Positions 35,629 to 46,411 of a DNA stretch of 64,000 nt are shown here, piece after piece (within the stretch, counting starts at the first letter, position 1; every line of letters begins with the position of its first letter). The notes below the pieces were generated by a model. The model was not told the origin of the DNA, searched no databases, and saw only the letters and a program-made list of their open reading frames with translations. The stretch is taken from the NCBI RefSeq assembly GCF_017591425.1, contig NW_024466459.1, positions 558,001 to 622,000 on the forward strand. Reading direction: 5' to 3'. Made by a program: the position numbers and the translations under genes. Source of the DNA: Ochotona curzoniae (taxonomy: Eukaryota > Chordata > Mammalia > Lagomorpha > Ochotonidae).

Positions 35629-37040
35629 ATCTGCAGCCGCCTGGGATGCCTTGCTCTGCGTGACATGCCAATTTCATTTTGGCGTTACGGCTATTGTCTT
35701 CCTCTCTGCTAATTGCTCCCTTGTTCTGCTCATTGCCAACAGAACGCATGAACAGCCACAGCTGCCCTTGTGCCTGCCCTTGGTGCTGTGTGGCCCCCAA
35801 CAAGGGTGGACGACAGACAGACAGCCCATCTGCCCCCCACAACATATTTTCTTGCTTAGAAAAGTGCTTTCTAGATTGTAGACTCCCATGCAACTCCACC
35901 AAAGAACAGATGAAAGAAAAGCCAAGATCAAGTTGGACAGGATAGCTCAACCACTTCGATTTAGACCTCTCTTTCAGGGAGAGCACGTGGGCAAGGAGCT
36001 GGGATGTGTCTGCATGGATAATGCAGGGGGAGAAGGCTTCCATGGCTTTCTGGTACCATGCAAGCCTTAAGCAGAAGCAATATATTTTTCCTTAAGCAGG
36101 GCCTGTAACCCACGATCCATCACTTATGTATGGTGTCCATGGCAACCAGGCAATGGTATGGGATCCCTTCTCGCTGGGGAATTCCTTTTATGGCTCATTT
36201 CCGAAACCAGCATGGCCAGTACAGAAATCTGCAGTTTCCCAGTTGCTTAGCAACCAGCTCCCATGCCCTAGTCACTGGGAAAAGCAGATAGTTTTTTTTT
36301 TTTTTTTGAGAAGTGTTTGTCATCAGAATCATATGTTACATTCTCTCTACTTTGTCTCCTTAGAATAAAATAATTAGAGTGTGATAAGGATGCAGCAAAG
36401 GGCAACCTCCTGTGCCGCTGCTGCCGAGCTAGTGCAGGCAGGGGAGGGAGGAAAACGCTCGCGTGCCTTCGGCTGGCTGGTAATTAAGCAGCGCGAGCCA
36501 TCTGCACATTGAAAGCTCTACATTTTTAACGTCTCGTGGGGGCATCAAGTAAGTATGGGGCCAGCCATCTGCCTGCTGTGTTCCTTCCCCCAAGCCAGAA
36601 AAGCTAAGCTCCACCTACAGGTGTCATTGGACCGCTTCTCCTTGGCTTACATTCCTGGGGAGGGGGTCGAGTGGGCCGATTGGATTTTCGGGAGGAAAGC
36701 TAGGACACTTTATAGCATCCCTCCTCTCTTCCCCTCCACCCCCTCCACCTCCGCCTTGAATTCCAGCAGTAATTTTCAACCCTGAGTGTCTGGCCACACC
36801 CTGCTTTCCCTCCAACATTGGCCTGATCTAGCACGTGGCCATTTTTGCTTGTCACACTACTGGAGGGAGGGGGCTATCACCCAGACCTAGGAGGCAGAGC
36901 ACAGGGATATTGGGGATGCGAAAGACGGCCCTCACCACCCAGACGCAGCCGCAGTGCCCACCAGCCAAGGCTGAGAAGCCCTGAGTTGGAGGAACCCGCA
37001 TACCCATCTGTTGTATTGAAAGCCAGCATTCTAGCTGACT

Positions 37041-37065
37041 GCAAAAAAAAAAAAAAAAAAAAAAA
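37041..37065. repeat. Poly-A tract (about 25)
   Basis: Pure A run after 'agctgactgc'. No retrocopy body is recognised upstream. Confidence 0.9.
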
Positions 37066-37204
37066 TGTTGACAAGGTGAGGAGGGACAGCTTAAAATCCA
37101 TGCACAGATAGCATCCATCTCCAGTGTCTCTGATACAGACCAGGTCTCAGCCCCTAGCAGCAGCTGCTCTGGCAGAAGTGTTGAACCAAGCCCCCTCTGC
37201 AGTC

Positions 37205-37215
37205 GGGGGGGGGGG
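37205..37215. repeat. G11 homopolymer
   Basis: Eleven G after 'ctctgcagtc'. Confidence 0.9.
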
Positions 37216-37759
37216 CACGGAGGGAGTCTCTTGTGAGGGAGAGGGGTGCAGGGTGGTCTCCCACGCTCCTGGAGGCAGCTCGGGCATCAGTCAGACCCGG
37301 TCTCCCACTGCCAATCTACTGCCCTGTGCTGTGGGTTCTTTGCTGCGACTCCTTCTTTTCAATTCTAAAATGGATCTTGTGAGGATGACATGCAGGAACA
37401 CGCGAAATACCCCATTCCTGTTAGGCCTTCCATGGTCGTTCCTTTTTATTCCCTTACTTACCTCAGTCACAGCACCCCCAATCTCCCTTTTCTCCTGCCA
37501 ACTGCCTCGGGCTTTTGAGGAATATGAACCGATGTGCCAGTCCCACGATGGCTGAGGTCATTTTATTTAGCAACAAGCAGAGGATGAAAGCGCTCTTTTG
37601 GAAATGTTCGCTGGGAATCTAAGGATAAATTTAGACACGAGGGCCAGAAAAACGTAAGAAATGGGCAAGTGAGAGGCTGTATTGCATGGATCAGACATTT
37701 GCACGGGGTTATGATACCACTCAGACACATACAAGACATACAAGCCGAGGAAACGGAGA

Positions 37760-37965
37760 AGCGGCACTGGCTGTGATGGCCACATCCCATGGCAGAGGGC
37801 CAGTTTGAGTCCTGGCTCCTCGGTGTCCCACCCAGCTCCCTGCTAATGCAGCCGGAAGACAGAGGAAAGTAGTCTAAGTAATTGGGCCATGCAAATACGG
37901 GAGACCAAGTGGTACTCCAGCCTCCTAGTGCTGGCCAGACCTTGTCCACTGCGAATGAGGCCAAG
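37760..37965 (+). mobile_element. C-SINE fragment, sense
   Basis: 'ggcactggctgtgatggcca', 'cagtttgagtcctggctcct', 'cacccagctccctgctaatg' and 'taattgggccatgcaaatac' are recognisable. The 3' third is missing or altered. Confidence 0.75.
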
Positions 37966-38079
37966 GCCTGTGCCTGGGAAGATGCAGGCAGCCACTCTGT
38001 GACCGCGTGTCCTCAGGATGACACCACGGTGTTGGCCACCACAATGTCAGGGAAGCACTGGGCTTTGTTTCCTTGTTTT

Positions 38080-38398
38080 AGATTTATTTTTATTGGAAAG
38101 GCAGATTTATAGAGAAACAGGAGAGACAGAGAGAAAGAAAATCCATCTGCTGGTTCACTCCTCAAATGGCCTCAAGGACCAGAGCTGAGCCAGTCTGAAG
38201 CCAGGAACCAGGAACTTCTTCCAGGTCTCTCATGTGAGGGCAGGGTCCCAAGGTTTTGTGCCATCCTCCACTGCTCTCCGAGGCCACAAGCAGGGAGCTG
38301 GAGAGGAAGTGGAGCAGCTGGAACACGAACCAGCACACACATGGACAACCAGTGCTTGCAGGTGGAGGATTAACCAATTGAGTCATCGTGCCACTGCA
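38080..38398 (-). mobile_element. C-SINE, antisense, full length
   Basis: 'tttatttttattggaaaggc', 'ctgctggttcactcctcaaa', 'agcagggagctggagaggaa' and 'aggtggaggattaaccaatt' are in antisense order. Confidence 0.92.
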
Positions 38399-39754
38399 TA
38401 GGGGAGCAGTGTAGAGTCTATTTCTCTTTTTAGCCTGTACCACCTCTTGAGGTTAAATGAGTTCCATACCTATAGTTACACTGTTTCATTTGCTAAAAGT
38501 CTTTTGTCTCAGGATAGTTCTTACCACATTTTGGGTCTGTGTTCACATTGCAGTCCCCCTCCCAGCCCCCGGGCCACCGCAGCTGGCTCACAGTGGGAGC
38601 ATCTTACCAACTACACTGTGCATCTCCCCACTGCCACTCTCCCTCCCAAGGTTGGCCAAAGCTGGCCTCTATACTCCGCCTCCATGAATCTCACTGCAGG
38701 TGCCTTCAGTTTGGACCATGTAACAGACATCTGTAAATTCAGAGATTTCACTCCTGGATTATTTTGTGATCCACCACCAGCACCCCACCCCTCTTCCCAG
38801 TTTGACTCAATTGACTGAAACTACTGGAAGTGGAGCGCTAAACATGTCCTTGCTGGGATTTTTTTCCCCCTCCACAGGGGATAATTAATGAGGTTAAATA
38901 TAGAAGCTGCTTGTGCGCCCCTCCCAGCAGATTAATGGACTCTCATCTGTGAGGCACCACGCTGGGAAGCAAGTCAGAAGGCTCCCTATCAAACATCCAC
39001 TGGCCCAGCTTCTCCCAGCTGGTACACAGGTGCCTTTGTGTCCAAACCAGGAGCAGCAGCTGGGACCACCATCCCACCAGAACTGGGAACAGCTTGAGAC
39101 AGAACATGCCCAGTTTACCCGGAGGACCAGAAGGGCTCAGAATATGTGGGGGTCACAGCGGCCACCCAGACATGCTGGGGAGGGATCAAGTGACATCAGG
39201 CAACACATGCGGAGTTCATGATGGGGCAGATCGCAGATGGCAAACAGGGCTTGGGAGGACCCGGCAGGAAGGCCAGGAACAACAGGGTCCGACAGCAGAC
39301 AGAGCCTGGTAACAACAATCCTGGAAGGATTGCCTGATACTTTCGGGGGGGGGGGTGTTAGATAATTTTCTCCTAATCCTGCACAGTAGTAGAGATTGAT
39401 TGATGGGCCCATTGGCCAGTTAGCTGGTACCACGGAAGGGTTACTCCATGGGAACCACACCACCAATGGCCATTATTCTCACCGGTCATCAACAGGAGGT
39501 GCTCCAAGAAAAACATTTCTGTGATCACCAGATTCGGAATTTTTACAAACTATATACGTCTCCCCTGTCACCCTCCTCTTAGAGATTCACCATTCCCTTA
39601 GCATTTTAAATGCTCTGAGAACTCACACAGGAGAGAAATTTCTAGAGCTCTTTTTAATCCAATGTTTCTGAAATGCAGTTTGACAACAAACTCTGTGTGT
39701 TGCAACAACTCCGAACATCCTGTATGCACCTTGTGAAACATTATTCTAGAACAT
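38399..39754. other. Unique sequence; 38866-38960 possibly conserved
   Basis: 'ggggataattaatgaggtta' and 'agcagattaatggactctca' give two TAAT-type homeodomain words within 70 bases. A G11 run lies at 39345-39355. No gene is seen. Confidence 0.4.
39345..39355. repeat. G11 homopolymer
   Basis: Eleven G after 'gatactttc'. Confidence 0.9.
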
Positions 39755-40150
39755 TCCTAGTCTGGTGTTCCCAGGCCCTTCACAACCTGAACCTGTCTTT
39801 GTTTCCCAACTTTCCTTCCTCTATTTTCCGGCATTCCAGCCACATGAACCCCTTCCTTTGTACACACGCCTGCCTCGCATTTCCTTCTCTCTTGCTCTAG
39901 GTGACTCATCATCTGCCCCAAATGGAAAATAAAAAGCACAGCTTTCTTCCCTCAGCTCGCCCTCCTCTTTTGCTATCCCTCCTTTGAGGTCCACCTCAAA
40001 AGAGACTCTTGATTCATTCTCTGCCCTGTCCCTGCTCCACTGTCTTAGGGCAACCTCACACTTTGTGTCATTTCTGCCTCTTTTGTTAGGACACAGCCCG
40101 CATGCAACTCATTTCCATAGCCCTCGCCCACAGCACCTAGTGTGTGTGCA
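39755..40150 (+). mobile_element. L2 LINE 3' region, sense
   Basis: 'ggcccttcacaacctgaacc', 'ccggcattccagccacatga', 'gaggtccacctcaaaagaga' and 'ctgccctgtccctgctccac' follow the L2 3' part in sense, diverged. Confidence 0.55.
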
Positions 40151-40699
40151 GGCTAGCTAGAGGAAGCTCATAAAACCAGTCCTCTTCCGAACGCTCACAC
40201 CGGAAGTGGCAGAGGCCCAGCCTGCGGCTGCCGAGCCCACAGATTCATCAAAGATGGCCCCAGAACGCTACTTGGCAAGGCACTCCCAAGGGGGCAGAGG
40301 AAAGGAAATCCACAAGCAATGCCCCCTGAGGACGTCTCCGTGAAGTGAGAGAAGGGAGGATGTGGCGAACGGAATACGGGAGCTCTTCCTGCTATACACC
40401 CGTGCCTGACATGAACAGAAAAGAGCAATTATCAACATTACTCATTAGAGGTTCATGTTCACGTCTAATCTCAAAGCTAATTATTTCCACAATTAACATG
40501 TTACTAAATGCAAATCATGGATGAGCCTGATTCCTTGGAATGAGCTTGCAAAATGTAAATAGCTGTGAGTTACTCAGGCTCTCCTTTACTTGGGCTTCCC
40601 AATAGGGAAGAGCCCGCGCATTAAAGCAACTATCGACGTAGAATCCCATTTCTGTAAAATAAATAAATAAAATGATAGAATGTAAATGTTTACAAGCTG
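40151..40699. other. Unique, AT-rich; strong conserved-element candidate
   Basis: 40395-40665 contains an octamer ('actaaatgcaaatcatgg'), two TAATTA/AATTAA words ('aagctaattatttccacaat', 'attaacatg') and no repeat signature. No exon is seen. Confidence 0.4.
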
Positions 40700-40890
40700 A
40701 GAAATAGCCCACATTCCAAATTCTCACTCCACCACTCTCGAGCTGTGTGCCCGTGGGCATGTTACTTAATCTCAATTTGTTCTTATTGCTGATCCTTCTC
40801 AGATTCTACGCTTGCAGCCATTGTGGCAGTTCTACATCATAGGCTTGTTGTGAGCGTTCAGTAGGCCGGGGCACACACATGTAAAATACA
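40700..40890 (+). mobile_element. MIR-type SINE, sense
   Basis: 'ccaccactctcgagctgtgt', 'gcccgtgggcatgttactta', 'atctcaatttgttc' and 'ataggcttgttgtgagcgtt' match the MIR core and 3' half closely. Confidence 0.8.
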
Positions 40891-41539
40891 CACAATGGAA
40901 GTGAGCCACAGGGCTCCTGGTTCCCCTGCTCTAAGGAACTCCCTGAAACTGGGTCCTTTACGTGACAAGGAGCTTCATTGAACCCACAGTGGTAGAGGCG
41001 GGAAGTTCCAACAGATGGCTCCAGCGCCCTGGAGAGCACTCCAGACAGCCACATGGAGGATGGCATCATGGTAGGGGTGCACGTGAGAGACAGGGGGCAC
41101 ACAGCAAGCAGGACAGCAGAGAGGGCCCAAAGGGGGTCCAGGCTTACCCTTAGAACATCTCACTCTTAGGGGAACTAGTGGAGGGTTCCCTGAGAACTAC
41201 ACAGTCCCTTTTGAGGGTGACATTCCCAAAGACTCAATTCCCTGGCACTAGGTGCCATCACTTTCTACTTATCACCACACTGGGGATCAGGTTTCCAACG
41301 CGTGACCCCCAGGATGGGGGACAACTCACATTGATGCCATCACAATGATGATATAGAACAGACGCTTTCTGTGCTTTCTGGTTGGCTACACGGGGTTGCA
41401 TGGTCAGCACATGAGAACATGAGAGGAAACAGACCACACAGAGCTGGGGATGGAGCAGAGACAAGTAGTGAAGCCAACAGCTGTCCCTGGCTAGAAGGAT
41501 GCATGAAGGAGGGATCTCCCTCAGCAAGTCAGCAACACG
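40891..41539. other. Unique sequence, nothing recognised
   Basis: Single-copy DNA. Open frames below 100 codons have no domains. Confidence 0.4.
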
Positions 41540-41680
41540 TGTTCCCATCTGATCCTCATGACCTCGCTACCCTCGGTGCGATTATCACCACTCTTAGATG
41601 AGGAAGCTGAGGCCAGAGGAGTAAGACGGGGAAACCAGGACTCAAAACCAGGCAGGCCTGGTCCCTGCCTGGGCTGCTGC
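41540..41680 (-). mobile_element. MIR-type SINE, antisense
   Basis: 'gcgattatcaccactcttag', 'atgaggaagctgaggccaga' and 'ccaggactcaaaaccaggca' follow the antisense MIR order. Confidence 0.8.
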
Positions 41681-41793
41681 TTCTCATTTCCTACTTAGGA
41701 TTGTGTCTTTAAGCTTAAAGACAACAGTCCGTTAGTATGTCGGTGAATCGGCCTGCTAGTTTTCTCAATCCTGCATCCTGCGGTGAAGCTCGC

Positions 41794-41905
41794 TGTACAC
41801 ACACACGTGCGTGCAAACACACGTCACATCTCCCCACAAAGGCACATGCACAAACACGGGTGCACGCACACAACACACACATACAAACACATGTAGGCAC
41901 GCGTG
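41794..41905. repeat. Impure (CA)n / CACG-rich tract
   Basis: CA-rich simple sequence with interspersed CG and AA ('gtacacacacacgtgcgtgc', 'gcacgcacacaacacacaca'). It explains the Cys/Val/His-rich frames on both strands. Confidence 0.85.
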
Positions 41906-41983
41906 AACACAAAACGCTACCGGCAACGTACACAGGTGCGGTTCACGAAGCAAGTCTTTAAGCATAGACATAAAACAAGAGCA

Positions 41984-42243
41984 TCAGGAGCAGGTACTGG
42001 CCTGGGGGTTAGGATGCGTGTATCCTGCATAGGAGAACCTGCGTTTGATACTTGGCTTCAGCTTCACCACCCTGAGAGGCAGTAGTGACAGCTCAAGTCA
42101 GTGCACGCCTGCCTTTCATCTGGGAGACCTGAATTAAATTCCCAGCTCCTAGTCTCAGTCCTGGCCCAGCTTTGACCCTTGAAGGCATTTGGGGAGTAAA
42201 CCAATGGACAGGAGCTCTCTGTCTTTGCCTCTCAAATAAACTA
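41984..42243 (+). mobile_element. Older C-repeat, sense
   Basis: 'actggcctgggggttaggat', 'cctgcgtttgatacttggct', 'atctgggagacctgaattaa' and 'tttgcctctcaaataaacta' match the older classical C-repeat layout rather than the young subfamily. Confidence 0.75.
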
Positions 42244-42279
42244 AGGGATGGCCGTTCCATTAAAGCAACAGCAATAAAA

Positions 42280-42365
42280 GGAGGCAGATGTTGTGCAGTG
42301 AATTAACTACTGCCTGTCACCATGGTATCACATATGGAACACAAACCAATATATGGGTTTATGGT
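42280..42365 (+). mobile_element. C-SINE 5' fragment, sense
   Basis: 'ggcagatgttgtgcagtgaa', 'ttaactactgcctgtcacca' and 'atcacatatggaacacaaac' resemble a SINE head and B-box region. The copy is very diverged. Confidence 0.4.
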
Positions 42366-42780
42366 ATCAGTCTAGTGACCGATTAAGGCACATCAACACA
42401 GTACTTTCTGGGCTTGAAAAGCTGTTCTTTTTTGTGCTTTTCACACAAACTGATCAATTTTTAAGTATTTTGGCTATGCATTCCTAATGAGGGAATATGG
42501 TAATAAGGTAAAAACAAACAAAATTATATGTTAAGCATAGGCAGTTCAGAAGTAGGTCACTTTTACATGCTCAGTTATAAGGCTTTCAACAAATGGTGTT
42601 AGTACAACTGGACACCTCCTTGGAAAAACCTGTCTCAGCCTCTCCATCACACACAGAAACTAATGTGAGTTGGCCTAAAGCAAGCAGACACAAGAAAGAA
42701 GTTTCTGGAAGAAAGCACAAGAAATGGTTTCAAGGCCGGAAAATTGGCAGGCATGACCTTGCAGGATACAGAAGGAAATC
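42366..42780. other. Unique sequence, nothing recognised
   Basis: AT-rich single-copy DNA. The short frame at 42593-42814 has no domain. Confidence 0.4.
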
Positions 42781-42783
42781 CAG

Positions 42784-43003
42784 GAGGGTGCTTCAAAAAG
42801 TTCTCGGGAAATGAAATCAAAGATAAGCTGATTTTATTGCAAAAAAAAAAAATGTGAAATCATGCAAGCGAGGAGTCTTCATAAAGTCATGGGAGTCACC
42901 ACTGTGAGAAAAAAAATGCATGGATTTCAAATGTCTGTATACCAAAATAAGCTAATCTTTTAATTCCAACTTTCTATGAACTTTTTGAAATACTCTTATA
43001 TAT
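42784..43003. mobile_element. Inverted-repeat MITE (mariner/Tc1-like), compound
   Basis: The termini 'gtgcttcaaaaagttctcgg' (left) and 'tatgaactttttgaaatact' (right) are inverted copies. The left arm to about 42870 is an inverted, diverged copy of the right arm, both carrying 'aaagataagct'/'agctaatctttta' and 'gaaatcatgca'/'tgcatggatttc'. A second TIR-like start ('cttcataaagtcatggga') lies at about 42877. The element therefore looks like a partial antisense unit joined to a full sense unit. There is no coding capacity. The family is judged by memory of its 'cttcaaaaagttcatgg' termini. Confidence 0.7.
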
Positions 43004-43840
43004 AAACAATGACACACTGTATTTCAAAATTAGAGGCTTTTCTCATCAGAAGACACCACTAGAAAAATGAATAGGTAAGTCATAGACTGAAAGGAATATT
43101 AGTAAGATGCATATCTAGCAAAAGATGTTTTTCCCGGGATACATAAAAAATTCATATAATTCATTCATCAAGATAGGCCACCCTCTCGGTCTGTCTCTCT
43201 CTCCCTGTGGCTCTTTCAAATACATAAATGAATCTTAAAAAGCATAAAGGCAGGCAATCCAATAAAAAGTGAGTGAAAAATCTGAAGAGACACTGATCAG
43301 GAATGTGTAAAAATCGCAATGAAATAATTCTTCATACACACTAGGAGGGTGACAGATATCAGGAAAAAAGAGATGGTTGAACATCACAAGTGTTGGTAAC
43401 GCTATGCAGCATTCCAGCCCCCTACACTGCAGGTAGGAATGTAAAATGACGAGTCTACAACCCTGCAGTTTCCCAAACAATTGAATATCGAGTTGCCTTA
43501 GGACCCAGCTATCTGTACATAACCTATGTGTATGCCTGAAAAACAACGACATTGATCTACATAGTAACTTCACAAATATTCACAGCAGCATTACTGTAAA
43601 ACAGAAAGGAGCAACTTTCATTAACGAATAAGTAAATAAAATGTGGCATATGCATACAATGGAATTTTAATGGATAATAAGAAACTCAACTCTGATTCAT
43701 ACTACAATGTGGCTAAACCCTGAAAATATTATGCTAAGTCAAAGAGGCAAGACACAAAGAACTATAAATTCTACGTTGGTATGTTTTGAAACATCCAGAA
43801 CAGGCAAGTCTATAGAGACACAGAGTAGGTTAGTGATTTT
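43004..43840 (+). mobile_element. LINE-1 3' end, sense, interrupted
   Basis: L1 phrases in order: 'cagaagacaccactagaaaa', 'catagactgaaaggaatatt', 'tgagtgaaaaatctgaagag', 'gttggtaacgctatgcagca', 'caatggaattttaatggata' and 'gctaagtcaaagaggcaaga'. A short SINE-like tail (43174-43245) interrupts it. It is non-coding. Confidence 0.82.
43174..43245 (+). mobile_element. Short C-SINE 3' end inside L1
   Basis: 'cggtctgtctctctctccct' followed by 'ctctttcaaatacataaatg' and 'aatcttaaaaa' is a SINE tail in sense. It interrupts the L1 between 'attcattcatcaagatag' and 'aggcaggcaatccaataaaa'. Confidence 0.6.
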
Positions 43841-43841
43841 A

Positions 43842-44530
43842 TTGATTTGTAAGATTTATTTAGCTATTTCTTTTGTAGTTGAAAGGCAGAGACAGAGACA
43901 AGTAGCCTCTATCTATAGGATTGTTCCTTAAATGCACGTAAGAGGGGCAGGCACCATGATGTGGTAGGTTTAGTCTCCATCTGTGGTAACAGCATTCTTT
44001 ATGGGCACCAGTTTGTGTCCTGGCTACTCCACTTCCCATCCATCTCCCTGCTTGTGGCCTGGGAAACCAGCAGGGGAGGCTTTAAGTCCTTGGCCCCCTG
44101 TGCCCACAGAGGAGATCTGGGAAAAACTTTTATCTCTTAGCTTTTATTGGCTCAGCTCCAGCCATTTCAGCCATTTTTGGGAATGAACCAGCAGATGGAA
44201 GAGACTTCTCTTGGTGTCTCCCCCTCTCTCTGTAACTCTGCTTTTCAAATAAAAATAGAATCAATCTCTCTCTCTCTCTCTCTTTTTTTTCTTTAAATGC
44301 CTGTAACAGCTAGGATTGGGCCAGGCTGAAATCGGGAAGCTGAAATTGCATCCAGGTCTTCCATACGGGGGTGGCAGGGGCCTAAGCTCTTGGAGCATCA
44401 CCTGCTGCCTTCACTGGTGCCATCAGTAGGGAGTCAGAACAAAAGCAGAACAGTTGGGACTCAAACCCACAGTCCACTCCCCTATAGGATGTTGACATCG
44501 CTAGTGATGACTTAACCCATTGTGCTTCAG
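43842..44530 (-). mobile_element. Older C-SINE, antisense, split by a younger SINE
   Basis: The left part is 43842-43925 ('tgtagttgaaaggcagagac'). The right part is 44294-44530 ('tgtaacagctaggattgggc', 'catccaggtcttccatacgg', 'gacttaacccattgtgcttc'). Together they form one antisense element. The sense SINE at 43942-44291 lies between them. Confidence 0.75.
43942..44291 (+). mobile_element. C-SINE, sense, nested
   Basis: 'gaggggcaggcaccatgatg' head, 'atgggcaccagtttgtgtcc', 'tgtggcctgggaaaccagca' and 'ctctgcttttcaaataaaaa', then (TC)n and T8. Flanking duplications 'cttaaatgcacgtaa' (43927-43941) and 'tttaaatgcctgtaa' (44292-44306) agree at 13 of 15 positions. Confidence 0.88.
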
Positions 44531-44984
44531 TGAAGGCCTCACACTTACATAGACAAATCTATTTCTCTTTCCTGTTGTGTGTTCAAAACTACTTCAAAAC
44601 TTCCTGGAATCTATGTAGTACAAATTCTGACAGGAAGCTCTAACTTAAGTATTTCCCAAAATTGTTAACCGTTTCCCTCAGTATGAATTATTGAGTATTC
44701 TATACTTCTGCTCATTGTGGATGTGCTTTCAATCTTGTGTAAATTTTTTATATTCTGTGAAGGTGGGCGCCACCGATTTTTTTTTTTCTTTCTACCGTAT
44801 GCCGTGATTTACAGCCGGATTTGGGCAACCGGGTGGGTTGAACCTCAAAGACAGGCACAGCAGAAATGTCCAGGGGATTAGCATGTTTAACAAATTCCTG
44901 CTTTTTGAAACTCCCTGCATGGGGACTCACATAATCTAGTTTCATTAATCTAGTTATAAATTCTTGTGTTTTGTTTAATGTTCC
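44531..44984. other. Unique sequence, nothing recognised
   Basis: AT-rich single-copy DNA with a T9 run near 44778. Confidence 0.4.
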
Positions 44985-45225
44985 TTTTAAAAACAAAGGG
45001 AAGAGAGAGAAAGAAAGGAAATTAGTTATTTGAGAGACAGGGAGACAGAATTCCTATCCCTTGGTTTACTCCCCACTACACCTGCAATGGCTAGGGCCAG
45101 ATGTGGGCCAGATGTGGGCCAGGCGTGGCCAGGAGCTCAGTCTGGGCCTTCCATGTGTGGCAGCAACCCAACCCTTTAGCCTTCACCTGCTGATTCAGAG
45201 TTGAGTCTCAAACCCAACTACTCTT
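44985..45225 (-). mobile_element. C-SINE, antisense, older
   Basis: 'gttatttgagagacagggag', 'cccttggtttactccccact' and 'tctgggccttccatgtgtgg' are present. A local duplication 'agatgtgggcc' occurs twice in tandem at 45099-45120. The head is poorly preserved. Confidence 0.8.
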
Positions 45226-45687
45226 TTTTTAGTAACTTAAAAAAACAAAAAACAAAAATACTACTTTTTAATGATACAGTTCCATAGGCCCAGGAGTTGC
45301 CCCCTTGCCACTGTTCCCTTCCTGAATGCAGGGACTCGGGTGTGCTTTCAATTGTGATAGAATTGCCCTTCCCTCATTTATCTTCTTCTTTTTAAAAAGT
45401 CTATTACTACTGCTTATTTATTTTGTTTCATGAACTTGAAAATATCTTTATCAAGACTCCTTCTCACCAGGAGAATAATCAAAGTTCCATTAAGTGGCCA
45501 TTGGCATTTTCTCCATATTTAGACTTAGCCTCTTATCTCAGTAAGACTGCATGCTTTCGTCCACATAGATTATTACCCCATTAGGTATCCGTTTAGTTTT
45601 GGCCAGATCCAGCTTTTACCCACTTTTGCTTTTCACATGCCCCGCCCCCCGACTCTAGCCCTGCCCAGTTACTTTGAACATGGGAAA
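45226..45687. other. Unique sequence, nothing recognised
   Basis: AT-rich single-copy DNA. Confidence 0.4.
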
Positions 45688-45868
45688 GGTCAGTGTTCTT
45701 AAACTTGAGTATGCACCTGAATCACCAGGGAGCTTGTTAAGACACAGCTGTTCTGAATCAGTAGTTCTGGAACGGAGCCCAAGAATTTGCATCTCTAACA
45801 AGTCCCCAGATGATGCTGCCTTGGCTGCTCCAGGGATTCCACTACGAGAACCGCACGGTGTAAACCAG
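45688..45868. mobile_element. MER5-like hAT-Charlie DNA transposon
   Basis: 'cagtgttcttaaacttgagt', 'atgcacctgaatcaccaggg', 'agcttgttaagacacagctg', 'gaatcagtagttctggaacg', 'caagaatttgcatctctaac' and 'ccagggattccactacgaga' follow the MER5-type element from end to end, with the near-terminal 'cagtg...gagaacc' arrangement. Non-autonomous, no coding capacity. Confidence 0.8.
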
Positions 45869-45994
45869 GGCTGTTCAGACCACACGGGCAGCCAAATTAC
45901 CCAGGCGTCCTGCTAAGAGTAAGGTTCCGAGCCCTCTGTCAGTTCTGCTGCTGCTGACCCGCACAACTCAAACACCAAGCGAAGAGAACAGAAG

Positions 45995-46145
45995 AGGCCC
46001 ACAGAGCTCTTTAACTCTTGATCTGTGCTTACTAATTGAGTGACCTTGAGCAAATATGTCACGTAACTGCTTTGGTTTCTGATGAATACTCCTCATTAAG
46101 TTAAGAATAATAAAACCTAGTTTATGAAACAATAAAACCTATTTT
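45995..46145 (+). mobile_element. MIR-type SINE, sense
   Basis: 'tgcttactaattgagtgacc', 'ttgagcaaatatgtcacgta' and 'actgctttggtttctgatga' match the MIR core. Confidence 0.65.
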
Positions 46146-46411
46146 ATGGGATAATTCTGCCTGGCAAATCGCCAATCTGGAAGACATGTTGATTTTCTGC
46201 CTCACAACTCCCAATTAGACTTGCGCTTTGAAGGATGACTCGGAAGCAGAGTCAAGGCTGTGGAGCTCTTGTTGACAGTGTAGCTGTGGACACCTCAACC
46301 TGCAGCCCTAAGGTATTTGTCAAATCCTGCAGAGCTGATCTTCAGCGTTCTGTAATCCAACTCACTGTGAGCATACTTTCCTTTACATCCTTGAGTGTAA
46401 TTATATAATAC

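Larger units (their letters stand above)
35629..37759. other. Unique sequence; 36380-36560 looks regulatory
   Basis: Repeat-free apart from poly-T (about 36292-36307), A25 (37041-37065) and G11 (37205-37215). The block near 36400-36550 has several CpG, a TAATTA core ('ctggtaattaagcagcgcga') and a strong donor-like 'caagtaagtat'. Confidence 0.4.

Noticed and set aside
41715..41971. Cys/Val/His-rich frames near 41.8 kb
   Set aside because: These are translations of an impure CA repeat.
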